Origin: Callipepla californica brunnescens
Lineage: Eukaryota > Chordata > Aves > Galliformes > Odontophoridae
Assembly: GCA_023055505.1 (NCBI GenBank)
Contig: JALIRH010000113.1
Span: 372,001 to 436,000, forward strand
DNA: 64,000 bases
Direction of reading: 5' to 3'
Position numbers and translations under genes: made by a program. This document shows, one piece after another, positions 25,080 to 36,217 of the stretch (its first letter is position 1; every line of letters begins with the position of its first letter). The notes under the pieces are model-generated. The model searched no databases. It was not told where the DNA came from and worked only from the letters and a program-made list of their open reading frames with translations.

Positions 25080-25613
25080 ACTATGTTGGCTGACAGCATC
25101 AGACAGATGTTGGTGGTATGGCAGTAGTGACTGAACCTTCCCACCAATATTACATCACACGCTGTTGTTGTGCAACACATGTCAGCAGAGGGGCAGTTGG
25201 ACAAAAAGGTGTCTAACGTGGAAGTGCAGATGATGCAAAGTTGTGGAATTGAATTCCTGCAGAAAAAAAATGGCACCCACTGACACTAATCAATGCTTGA
25301 TGAATGGTTATGGAGACCAAACAGTGAATGTGAGGTTGTGGGTGGTGCATTTCAGCAGCGGTGACAATGACATGAAAGACAAGCCGTGTTTTGGATGGCA
25401 ATGCAAAGCAGTTACACCACAAAATGAAGAGTGTCTCAATCAACTCATCTGCATGAATTGTAAGATTACCATGGAATTTTCTATGGAGCTGAATAACAGT
25501 TTCAGCGTGTTGGAAATGATGGTGAAAACATTGGAATATCTCAAAGTTTACAGCAAGTGGGTCCTCCAAATTTTGACCCGTGAATAGAAAGAACATTGTA
25601 TGCCAGTTTGTTA
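25080..25613 (+). mobile_element. Mariner-like DNA transposon remnant, transposase N-terminus
   Basis: The plus-strand frame 25243-25587 encodes a decayed relative of the mariner/SETMAR-type transposase DNA-binding region. Seen in order: a segment around NGYGDQTVNV, then WVVHFSSGDNDMKDKPCFG (the first helix-turn-helix end and linker), then VTPQNEECLNQLICMN, then a second helix-turn-helix with LNNSFSVLEMMV, and KWVLQILTRE just before an in-frame TAG at 25585-25587. Upstream DNA from about 25080 (CTGAACCTTCCCACCAATAT) fits the 5' leader of the chicken-type mariner Galluhop as I remember it. The catalytic DD(34)D domain, the 3' half and both terminal inverted repeats are missing. A small in-frame loss lies just before WVVHF. 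Mariner elements move by cut-and-paste and are known for horizontal transfer. This copy is inactive. Confidence 0.85.
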
Positions 25614-26801
25614 GAAGCAATCTGGGGCTGAAAGTGACAGATTTTGTTGAAAAACAGAGTTTAGTAGCTGAGAATTTGCTGTATCATCTAGTGTTATTGT
25701 GGTCTTTGTTGTGGTCTTCTATGCAAATAGTGTTATTGTGGTCTTCTATGCAAATAAATAGGATAAATTACTTGCAGAGTTACCTACATATTTGCAATCA
25801 TAGGACTACTTTCTTGAAAGCAAAATTATCATGTTGCATAAACTTTTACTCAGTTGGGACACAATATCCATGTTTTTTGAAGAGGGATGAAACAGAGAAC
25901 ATACAGAACATCACTCGCCTTTTTGTTTTCCTGTGTTCCTTAGCAATCCCATTCTTCTCTTTATTTTTGCATATATTTGTCCTACTGCCCCAATTTATAT
26001 TATCTTAAAAATACTGCATCAAGTTTTTAGCAACATTAAATATTCACTCCTCCTCACACGTGATTGAAAACATTTGGTGAAATGGTGCCAGATTTAGATA
26101 GCTTTACTGCCAACATCCGCCCATGCCAAGACAAGACATCCCAGGATACTTTTATATTTTGAAAGAGGTAATCTGTTTTTCTTTCCCAGCTTTGACCCAA
26201 GTATTTATTTTATTTATAAAGCCTGAGTAAGTTGGTAAAAGTTTTACACAAAACACTACAACACATTTTCAACAGAAGAGAAGATACACCATTCAAATCA
26301 AAGTCTTCTAAGTGGAAATTGTTGGCCCAACTCTATTTTGGGGATCTAAACTGCTGTCCATATTCCCACCTTAAGATAAGATACACATAATTGATTGTAA
26401 ATAAAATAAGGAAATGGTTAAATAATTATTTCTGTGGAAGTCCTTTGGCTAATATAGTTACACTATGCTGAAAAATATAAATTTTTTATTTCTCATATTA
26501 GATATTCTTTCATACATCTTATGATTATGTCTCTCTAGATGAACATATAACAAGGAATGTTTTAAATCACAATTAAATATTACTGATTTGTAATTTTAAT
26601 ATACCATTCTTTCTGATAACTGTTATCAAAAGATAAATTTTAGTTCACCAATAATTTTATTATTTGTAATCAAACATTACGTTAAATAAATCCACATAGG
26701 AGAAAAGTCATGTTCCACTCCACAATAACATGTCAACAAAAAAATATATTTCCATACAATTTATTTATATTCTGTGTTTTATCAACCAGACTGGGGATCA
26801 T
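25614..26801. other. Unique AT-rich stretch after the mariner remnant
   Basis: No interspersed repeat is recognised. It contains the small octamer-bearing duplication at 25689-25757. The 142-codon frame 25580-26008 overlaps this duplication and has no known domain. Confidence 0.5.
25689..25757. repeat. Local tandem duplication carrying two ATGCAAAT octamers
   Basis: GTGGTCTTCTATGCAAATA occurs at 25711-25729 and again, exactly, at 25738-25756 (period 27). AGTGTTATTGTGGTCTT occurs at 25690-25706 and 25729-25745 (period 39). The two ATGCAAAT words at 25721-25728 and 25748-25755 match the POU/Oct octamer. Regulatory activity is not shown by the sequence. Confidence 0.9.
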
Positions 26802-27165
26802 GAGAAAAGAAAAAGAAAAACAAAAGAAAAAGAAAAAGAAAAAGAAAAAGAAAAAGAAAAAGAAAAAGAAAAAGAAAAAGAAAAGAAAAAGAAGAAGAAA
26901 AAGAAGAAGAAAAAGAAAAAAGAAAAAGAAAGAAAAAGAAAAAGAAAAAGAAAAAGAAAAAGAAAAAGAAAAAGAAAAAGAAAAAGAAAAAGAAAAAGAA
27001 AAAGAAAAAGAAAAAGAAAAAGAAAAAGAAAAAAATAAAAAGGAAAAGAAAAAGAAAGAGAAGAAGAAAGAGAAAAAGAAAAAAAGAAAAAGAAAAAGAA
27101 AAAGAAAAAAGAAAAAGAAAAAGAAAAAGAAAAAGAAAAAGAAAAAAAGAGAAAAAGAAGAAAAG
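26802..27165. repeat. (GAAAAA)n homopurine microsatellite array
   Basis: About 360 nt built mainly from the hexamer GAAAAA, with GAAGAAGAAA-type variants at 26890-26935 and 27055-27085. From 26822 to 27165 the plus strand is pure purine except for a single T at 27036. The long plus-strand frames across it (26710-27222 and 26730-27038) translate to alternating Lys and Glu only because the repeat has no stop in those frames; they are not genes. Such tracts can form triplex DNA and are hypervariable in length. Confidence 0.97.
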
Positions 27166-27923
27166 CTTTACCTAACTGAGATGTATTTGTTCAAGTTTTT
27201 AATACTTTCTATCAATTGCTGAATTCAGCAGAAATATAATAGGGATGGGATCCTGCAAATATTTCAGGAAAATTATTCAGTGCAGTTTCTGATAGCAAAA
27301 CTCTAAAGAAATAGAAAATACTTTTCTTTTGATGGTCTGACAATGATAACACGTAGTTCTGAATCCCCACATGCTCTATTGATATTACCCATAAAAGGCC
27401 CATGGTTCTATCTCTTGTTTGTATTCTTCATTTTATTATCATTCTCTCTTGAAGGTCAGCAGCACTGGTCTCACAGAGACCATTAGCATGCTTTTGCTTA
27501 TTTAATTCACTAACTGCTGAAGTGCATGCTGCTTTTAGTGGCACTCATACAACTCCAAGCACTGAAAGGTTTGGTTTCATGTACTTGAACTCAAGTGACA
27601 CAAATATTTCAGTGGTGAATCAATACTGGGAAAGGATGGTCCGTAAGGTAGGGAGTGTTTATAGAAGATGTTTCATCACTACTAGTAAAACATGTCTTAT
27701 TGTTAGTTCAGGAGGTGCTGGTATTTAGCTCTTTGAAGGAGGCTTCTGATAAGTCAACAACTCTCAGCCCATTAGTAAAATACAATTTAAAAATTGTGCA
27801 AGGTTAGAAATGTAGCTTTTTGCAAGAAGTGTGGATTAACCATTGTGAATTTAAAGGAAAAAAAAAAAAAAAAAAGACATTTCTCTTGCTCCTTCATCAC
27901 AAGTGAAATTCATGATATGGAAA
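27166..27923. other. Unique sequence, one A18 run
   Basis: No gene or interspersed repeat is recognised. An A18 homopolymer occupies 27858-27875, about 50 bp before the next CR1. Confidence 0.55.
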
Positions 27924-28415
27924 TCATAGGATCACAGAATGGTTTGAGTTGGAAGGGATTTTAGAGATCACCTAGTTCCAACTCCCTGCTATAGACAGGG
28001 TCACCTCTCACAAGACCAGGTTGCTCAAAGCCTCATCTTCAGGGAAGGGGCATCCACAGCTTCTCTAGGCAACCTGTTCCAGTGTCTCATCACTTTCACA
28101 ATGAATAATTTATTCCTACTATCTAGTCTAAATCTACCCCCTTCCAGTTTAAAGCCATTTCCCATCACCCTGTTGCTACATGCCCTTATAAAAAGTCCCT
28201 CCTTAGTTTTTCTGTAGGCTGCCTTCAAGTAATCGAATGCTGCTAAAAGTTCCCCTGATGCCTTCCCTTCTCCAGACTGAAGAGCTACATCTCTCTCAGA
28301 CTGTCCTCTTAGGGGAGGTGCCCTTGGGTCATCTTCATGGCCCTCCTCTGGCCACACCACTCCAGCAGTTCAATGTTCTTGTGTTGTGAGGGTCCAGAAC
28401 TGGCCCCTCAACACA
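27924..28415 (-). mobile_element. CR1 LINE fragment, ORF2 C-terminus plus 3' tail
   Basis: A minus-strand CR1 copy of about 490 bp. The tail is at 27924 (ATCATAGGATCACAGAATGG then GAGTTGGAAGGGATTTTAGA). The frame 28025-28360 reads through the C-terminus of ORF2: SERDVALQSGEGKASGELLA (another frame of this region), then FDYLKAAYRKTKEGLF, CSNRVMGNGFKLEGGRFRLD, and VMRHWNRLPREAVDAPSLK. The long open frame and good match suggest a moderately young copy. Its 5' truncation lies at about 28415. Confidence 0.95.
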
Positions 28416-31400
28416 AGAAAATGTTGATTACAAAGTCCATTTGAATATTACATTTGACCTGACCTAAAATTAACATTTACTACTTCCCTAAAAAGCTGAG
28501 TTGTAACATTTTTAGGAGAACCTGTGAGTTGACAGTTATCTCACATCATTCCTTACTGAAGCAAGAACAGTATTCCTATCCACCTGCTCCAAAAATACAA
28601 AAGCCTAACATTAAGTTTAAACTGAAATTTCAGTAGCTGGTAAGGCAGACCTTATCAGAAACTGCATCTGAGGGAATGTATTCAATTCTAAAATGGCCAT
28701 TTTTCTACAATATAAAAAATCCATGTAGACAATTTCACACTGATTCAAAGGCTTACTTTTTGTAGCAATTCTTCAGTGCAAAACTACTTGTTTGTTTACT
28801 GTCAGTAAATAAATGAGAGGAAGGGAAAAAAATAGTATAAAACATGTCTGTACTTCAGTATTATACCTGGGCTGAGTGAATTAGGCTCACGGGCTAATGA
28901 AAAACCATTTCTGGTTTCCTACTAACATCCTGATTGCTTCTAAGGAGCTGAAGCCCTTGGAGCACACTTGTGGCTAATCTTGGGTAATATAGCTGGCAGA
29001 AGGACCAAAAGAAGATTACAGTTAGAAAAACACAGGAAGGCCTTTGCCAAGAAATGCAAACAAAAAGGAAATATTTTAAGAAAATAAACAAAGCTACTGA
29101 GTAAAACATACAAAGAGAGGAAAGGGGAACAAAAGAACATTTGAGTCGTGATGTCTTAACATTTTGTGGCAACATATGTGATAGTCCAGCCAGAGTGTGT
29201 GAAAGAATGTTACAGCTGTGTAAGCTATGAGATATCCATACATGCCTTGAGATCAGGAAAGCCCACCTAGTTTGTCAGCTATGCAGGTCTCCAACTCTAC
29301 TGAAAATAGTAAGTTCCATCCAGCTCCATGAGTACAATTCTACAAGCTACACAGCAAGTCTAGGGGCTATTTGCAAAGGCAGCTATAAATTGAAACCCTT
29401 ATTCTTTTCCAAGGTGCAATGGTTTATAGGAATTTCCTGAAATTATAAAAAATCCATCTTAAGAGAAGGCAATCTCATCCAATTCTACAGAGTCTATTCT
29501 AGTCTAGTCTTCTAGTTGATATATGCTAAGGATCAGCAGGTGGCTTTAAGAAGGGCATCACCAACAACAGCCCATGGCAGTTGAATAGTATTACACTAAG
29601 GCAAGAAATGGCCAGCAAACATTGTGGCCAAAAAGAAATACATGAGTGTGAGAATATTCTCGTCGAATTCTCCATACATCTATAGTTGTGTCTTCCAAGC
29701 CATGGCTGTACCATCAGATGAGCCCAGTCTCAGACTTCACGTGTTGCCTATAAATTGTTTTACCTTGTATCTCCAATCTAGAGCTGTCCCCTTCCAAACT
29801 CAGTTCAGCTCTGACACGGTGGCCATGGCTGCATCAGCTCATTATTTCAGCAGCCCACGACTGACATCAGCATATAAGGAACTTTGCAGAACTCAGACCA
29901 CAGTTCTTGAGGTAAAAACTCAAAGTTTTCACTTTTTCTCCAGGAACTTATGAAAATGACACCCACCTGTGAGACTGAATTAAGCTAACTAAAGATTGAA
30001 GATCAGTATCTTCATTCTACATTTCTCCAGGCTGTGTATTTTAAGATATCAAGGCAGGAAGAAAGGTTGAACAAAAACAAACTGAAAAGATTCTTGTACA
30101 TACACTTTTATGTATCTTATCATTTTTGCAGCAACTTAGAAGGAAATTCCATTATATTTTTACAGTGCTCCAGGTGAATTTTTTCAAAGTAACTTAGTTA
30201 CCATTTGTGTTATTACTGGCCTTGAGAAAAAGATCTGCCACCATGAACCAGTAGAGAATATATTGCTGCTCTGGTCTAATAGAAATCCTCCAGACTGATC
30301 AAAATAAGTTTGATAAGGAAATGTTCTATAAAATAGACTGTGTGTACCACAAGCAAATGAACTCAGATAAACAGAAAGCAAAGCAACCTTCCGTACATCT
30401 ATATCTTACCCTTTATTTTCACACTCTTGCTAAACTATAGGTAAAGCTTTGTGATATAAGGGCAAGAGGAAATTGTTTTCTGGAGAGCTGCTGATAATAC
30501 AAATGTTGATTGGTATTTATGCACTTTAATTTTATGGGAATGTGATCAATATTATTATCACACAGACTGAGTGTGAAATTTTAAATACAAAATACTCAAA
30601 ACAAGACTTGTAAATAGCTAAAAGAATTGAGAATATGGCAGAGTGTGAAAGATAATATACACAGCAAACCTACTTCATTGACACACTTTTTCCAGTGTTA
30701 TCTTCTTAAACTGTGTTAATATCATTTGATTTATTTTTCACAAAAATACTAATTTGTGACTTAACTTTATTGAAAATTTACCATTATGCTAAGTTGTGGT
30801 TTGTGATAATTGTTCACTGACAGAAAGGAGAAAATTGAGGTTGGGTTTTCTATTTTACTAGAAACGTGCTATTGAGGAATTAGGTTTCTTATTGTTTTTA
30901 TTCCCATGGCAGATAACTGAGGCTAAAAATCCTCCTCTCCCTCAGACAAAGGGTAAAAAAATAGAAACACTGTGAAACACTAATCTTACATAACAATTAG
31001 AAGCCTCAATTTTATTTATTTATTTTAAATTCCTGCTACTACACTGAATGTATGTGGGCTTTGTTAATGATGAGAAGTTGGGATTCAGATGCCTAAAACT
31101 AGCACTTAATATGATCAAGCTCTTTGTAGATGCCCCAAAGTGGAGATTTTAGAATGTTTTTGTACTACTGGAGTGACAGCCTTTCAAATAATGTAAGATT
31201 AAGCCCCACCCTCTTTAGACAATAACAGACCCCCATCACCTATCTCTTCTGTAGTGTCTTACAAGGAGGCAGGCTCATACTGAATCTTGCTCTGACTCTT
31301 TTTCAGCCCTGTGAAACTGCTTCTCTTACTGACAACATGAACTGCATGCTTTAGCTCATGAAGGTCTAGAGTTCTAAACTTTCAATCTTTTACAATTTTA

Positions 31401-31798
31401 GTGAGGAGAATTGCCGTTTACATACGCATGCACTAAATTAAAAAACATATTTTCCAAAACTTGAATGTCTCTGACCTTACTTTTACAGACTTCCCAGTTT
31501 GCTGGCAAGCATTTAAACTCTAGCTTCTAGGAGCTCAATTCAGTTGCTTGTTTCAAACACTCCTGTAGAAGCTTTAACTATCACACCTGGCCTCCAGCTG
31601 CAATTTCAGAAGAAAGAAGTCTCCTGTATGTCTGGGGATACATCTGCTAGACCTGTATATCAGATATACTATTAGCAGTTTAAACCACATTAGCTGCCTC
31701 TTTTTTTGATAACTGAAATCAGCCGAATAAATACTGAACTCTGTAAACACTATCTGAAGAATTAGCATAATTTACCAAATCTTCATTAGGTCATATGT
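28416..31798. other. Long unique AT-rich stretch
   Basis: No gene or interspersed repeat is recognised. Open frames such as 29624-29953 and 28894-29175 lack domains. A short (TTTA)n occurs at 31011-31027. Confidence 0.55.
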
Positions 31799-32006
31799 TA
31801 GATGTTAGGAAGAAATCTTTTTCTTCAGAAGGTGGTGAGGCCCTGAAATAGGCTGCCCAGGGAAGCTGAGGGTGCCCCATTCCTGGAGGTGTTGAAGGTC
31901 AGGTTGTGTGGTGCAGCCTGATGTGGTGAGTGGCAACCAACTCATGGCAGGGGGTTGGAGGTGGATGAGCTTTAATATTCCTTCCAACTTAAGCCATTCT
32001 ATGAAT
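31799..32006 (+). mobile_element. CR1 LINE 3'-end fragment
   Basis: A plus-strand CR1 tail. In order: GATGTTAGGAAGAAATC, GAAGGTGGTGAGGCCCTG, GGCTGCCCAGGGAAGCTGAG, CATTCCTGGAGGTGTTGAAG, GGTGAGTGGCAACCAACTCA, CATGGCAGGGGGTTGGAG and TTCCTTCCAACTTAAGCC then ATTCTATGAATA. 5'-truncated; short and dead. A TTTA/TTA microsatellite follows immediately. Confidence 0.93.
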
Positions 32007-32011
32007 ATACC

Positions 32012-32043
32012 TTTTATTTATTTATTATTATTATTATTATTTT
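32012..32043. repeat. (TTTA)n/(TTA)n microsatellite abutting CR1 tail
   Basis: Three TTTA units pass into six or seven ATT units. It begins about six bases after the CR1 tail and may have grown from it. Confidence 0.9.
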
Positions 32044-32109
32044 CTCAATTCCATCTTGCTTCATTTCAATATGACTATTAATTGCCCTGTCCTAAGCAGA
32101 CAAAGAATT

Positions 32110-32295
32110 ATTTCCCAATTTTTTTTGCAGCACAATTGTACATATTTGAACACTTCTATCATGTCTCCCTTTAGTCTTCTCTTCTCTAGACTAAACAAAT
32201 CCTCTTCTCTCAGCCTTTCCTCAGAGGTCATATTTTCTAGACCTCTGATCTCTGCTCTGGACTCACTCTCATCTCTAAATGTTCTTACTGGTGTG
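32110..32295 (-). mobile_element. Old CR1 LINE internal fragment
   Basis: A minus-strand piece from the C-terminal ORF2 region. The minus frame contains [20 protein letters not shown] followed by VFKYVQ, the conserved [19 protein letters not shown] motif of CR1. Upstream of it on that strand, ESRAEIRGLENMTSEERL also fits. No 3' tail is attached, so this is an internal remnant, probably of an old plesiomorphic CR1 subfamily. Confidence 0.85.
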
Positions 32296-35200
32296 GGGGT
32301 TCCCAAAAACCAGCAAAGCTTTAGAAAAGGCTTAGCAGTGTTGAATAAGGGGATTACAAGTCTTACAATGGTCTTGTCATGTATACATTTTTTAGATATA
32401 ATTCTTGCCTTTTTTTTTTTCTCAAAAAATATGACATCATGTACTGAGTATCTCCTATTGGAGGTGGCCAAAAACAGACTGTAAAAGTATTTCAAGTTAG
32501 AGTAAAATGCCAGCTGAGAATTTTTATTAGTATTTGGCACTAATATGTGGTTGAATCATGCAAAAGACCATGAGCACTTCTAAAGTCAAAGAAGTTATAT
32601 TTTCATTACATTTTGGTGGTTTTTGATCTTTTGGTGTGTGTGTTTGGTTTGCTGGTTTGTCATGGGGTTGGGTTTTTTTGTATTTTTTTTAAAAGAAAAT
32701 CACCTTCAGGAAAAGTAATTAGTAGGATCAGTAACTGGATTGAGTAAGTAATTTTTTTTTTTTTTCAGGGAGAAAAAGTACAATAACAACTGCATACAAA
32801 AAAAAAAACAAAAAAAAAACCTACAATTATTTCAAGTGAAATTTACAAAATATCAACTACACATTTATTTTCCTGAAAATAATTTAATTAAAAGTATTTC
32901 CCATGTCAGAGGTAAGTATACTTATGTAATCTCAAATTAACTGTTAACAAAATTTTTCTTTAACATATTACAAAAATCTTGTACATTAGAAAAGTAATAT
33001 GTTATTTTTATATCATTTTACTTCTTTCCAAATACATTCTGCCTCTATCCATTCAGTTGACTGCAGCACCTTTTATCTTAAATGCAATTATGAAATATGT
33101 TTTCCTTATAATTCTCCATTTTCCTAAAAATGGAGATTTATATGTTCTAAACAGGAAATTGCATGAAGAATTTATTTTTGTACTCTTTGTGCACTCGGAT
33201 GTTATTTAGACTTCTGTGCAGAACTGAAATGTGGCAACATCCAACTATACAGCACGAGCATGTGTTTGTTGTTCTCTCCGACATAAACATTATATTATTC
33301 TCTATTCTTATTTAACTGCAGATTATTATATGCGTAATCTATTCACAGCAAAGAAATACAATATATTTTGATTTAATACATCTTTCCACAACTGTTTTAA
33401 TGTGAAATGGCAAGCTTTGCCCAGCACCCCTCACGCTTGTCCTTCAGACACTGATATATATGACTAACTATGTCCAGATGAGTGGTCCCACTAACTTCAG
33501 AGAGGGCTTTCAGATACTCTGATGTCACTTAACTCAATCCTGCCCATCACTGGGAAACATTATGGATCTGACAGGGAGACCGAAGGCTGAACCTGCTCCA
33601 CACTGAACACTTTGTGGTCAAGCAGAAGGTGGGGGGAGGTTGCATTTCTTGGAATGCCAGCTGAAGCTAAGACTCAGTTGGGGGGCACTATTCCAACTGT
33701 ATGAATTCCAGCACCCAGCTGTCTACATGAAAGTACAAATAAGTTTTAAAAACAACATATGTATGCGTTCTGATTTACCTTTTCGATATTTAATACAAAT
33801 TGTGGCACAAATATACATCGATCTTTTCTTAAAATCACAGCATTCATAGGATGTGTTGCTTCTTCTGATTTTTTCCAAATGAACTTACAGGAATGATAAT
33901 TTGTCTCAGTTCAGCGCCAGATGAACCTGAATTAGTACAACTCAACACATTAAAAAGAAAATTATAACAGCAGATAAAAAACAGTCACTATGGTACAGAA
34001 AACATTTGAGTTTCTAGGTTCCCTGCACTTACAAGTAATTATGAAGTAATTATACTTGCAAGTATGAATGGATTACAAGCCACCATTCCTCTAAGTAAAT
34101 TTAAACAGTACCCTTGATCTCTATCAGTAAGTCTTTTTCTGTTAACTAATAACATATTGCAGCCAAACCTTTCACTGCCATCTGTCCAAATGGAAACATG
34201 TGGTATTAGAGTTCTAATACTGTGCTCTTGGTAAGGATATACCTTAGAGATTTCTTTTGGAAAACTTCATAGTTAGCAAACAATTTGTGGGCAGTTAATT
34301 TGCTCCCTTGCTGGGATTTGCATTCCCACGTGTGAAATGTGCTATTCTGATGGTAATGTTAAATTAAATGAATGTACACAAGATCATATTTACATAATAT
34401 GGATTGTATTTACGCTGTGGGAAACTTGACTGTCCTGCAAAAGACCATTATTGAACAGAAGAGAGTATTTGAATTTATTTTTGTTGTTCTTCTGCTCTTC
34501 CTGAAGCATAAAGTTGTAGAACAAGACGTCCTCTTCTTGCATCAGTTCACGCCTTATTATATCACAGAAATGAAAAACACCTTCAACGAATGCTAACACA
34601 TGGAGCCACACACACTCATCTTGCAATTCAAGTTCTCTGGGGGCTGTGGTGATTGAAAAAGTATACCATATTCACACTAAAGACACATTCCTTTTTTTTT
34701 TTTTCCTTTTCCTTTTCCCTAACAATCACAATGTAAACTATTTTGAGAACATCTTCAAAAAAGCAGTCCCAGATTGTGAGACATTTACAGTGAACAGTCT
34801 TTCCCCAGGAAGTAAGCTATGTCTGTGGACATGGTTATGAAACTTTTACTAATTATCTTAGAAGTTGTATATATGGAGCAATATGTATCTTTCATGAGCT
34901 AAAGTTAGTAGTAGTAAAAGCTTTGCACTTTGGTCTCTCTCAATTTAGTGAATGTATTTGACAAAGGAAAATGAAGATTGAGCAATGAATGCAAGAACAT
35001 TTTACAAACATTGATAAGTACTTGTTTTAATAGTAAGGTAAAAAGTAGGAGTGCTTTTTTTTCAGGCCTTGAAACTTATAAATTAATACAATAGCTCATC
35101 TGACCATCATCGTAATAATAGTTAAAGAAATGGAGAAACAATTAAAAAGTCATTTAAATCTTTTGTGTTTTTGTGTTAAAGCCCATAAGACATTGCTATT

Positions 35201-35930
35201 GTTCTTAGTCCTTGCATTACAGACTTCTTTAATAAACATGAATCTATGCAGCCCTTGGTTTTATGTCCAGTATTTGCATCCAGTTCTATGCTTACTGAAA
35301 CATGTGAACATCTCTACTGGGCAGGTCAAATCCTTCCTCTAAGCATGGTATGAGCTGTTGCTGGCAGGGGAAACAAAGGGAAAGAGTAAAACTGAAGCAA
35401 GATTCTTTTTGTTACATCTTACTTGCATTTTGCACTAATCAATGGCTTAGAGGCTTAGAGGAAGATCTGTACTCACATTTCCAAATCTAATTCTTCTTTT
35501 TTAAATAACAGTATTTAAATCCATCTACATATTATGTAGCAATTAGTTCCACGGATAAAATACATATTTCAATTAAATGAATATTTCTTTGGCAGACTTT
35601 ATTGCAAATTCATGATAAGAAAACAAGTCATATTCTTATTTTCTATCAATATTTTACAGTCTCTCATAAGCCTCCCTTTAAAATATTGCAGTTCTGTGGG
35701 AACCTACATGGAACACTGGATGGGATTCAGTTCTCTAGTGAAGTACCACTCATCTTGTCACCTGTTTGAAGACTGGTACCTTGCCCGATTTCATTTGCCC
35801 ATGTAGTTTTATTTCCCTCATGCATGCTAGCTACACGGTTGGACATCTTCATGAAAAAACTCTCTATCACATGCATATTAGGAAGTTGACAAGATGCACA
35901 GCACTATTGGGATGTAACTTTTACATATAC
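32296..35930. other. Long unique AT-rich stretch with A/T runs
   Basis: No gene is recognised. T runs at about 32680-32692 and 32752-32765 and A runs at about 32800-32819 are simple repeats. A pyrimidine tract lies at 34691-34719. Open frames such as 34390-34626 and 34372-34596 are opposite-strand pairs without domains. Confidence 0.5.
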
Positions 35931-36217
35931 AGAACTGAGGCCAGGTTCTTCTTGGTAATGCATAGCAATAGGAAAAGGAGTAATGGCCTAAAACTTGGAC
36001 ATAGAAAGTTACACACCAACATGCAGAAGAACTTTATGATAAGGGTGATGAAACTATAGCACAGGTTGCCCAGATTGGTCATGGAGTCTCCTTCTGTAGA
36101 TATACTCAAGAGTTGTCTGCATACCTGTGTAACCTGCTGTAGGATATCTGCTTTAAAGGAGGTTGGACTCGATCTCTTTAGGTCCCTTCCAATCTCTACA
36201 GTTCTGTAATTCTCTGA
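35931..36217 (+). mobile_element. CR1 LINE fragment, ORF2 C-terminus plus 3' tail
   Basis: A plus-strand CR1 copy of the same broad type as the one at 5179-5527. The frame ending at 36059 reads EARFFLVMHSNRKRSNGLKL then HRKLHTNMQKNF and RVMKL, the CR1 ORF2 C-terminal pattern. Then come GGAGTCTCCTTCTGTAGATA, CTGTGTAACCTGCTGTAGG, GGTTGGACTCGATCTCTTTA and the tail GGTCCCTTCCAATCTCTACA then GTTCTGTAATTCTCTGA. It is 5'-truncated and old. Confidence 0.93.

Noticed and set aside
25213..25620. 135-codon minus-strand open frame
   Set aside because: It is the antisense shadow of the mariner transposase remnant, whose sense frame carries the recognisable motifs.
26710..27222. 170-codon open frame rich in Lys and Glu
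   Set aside because: It is a translation of the GAAAAA microsatellite; a second frame of the same repeat is open too. There is no protein signal outside the repeat.
32061..32540. 159-codon minus-strand open frame
   Set aside because: Only the middle is CR1 ORF2; the ends are unrelated chance sequence.
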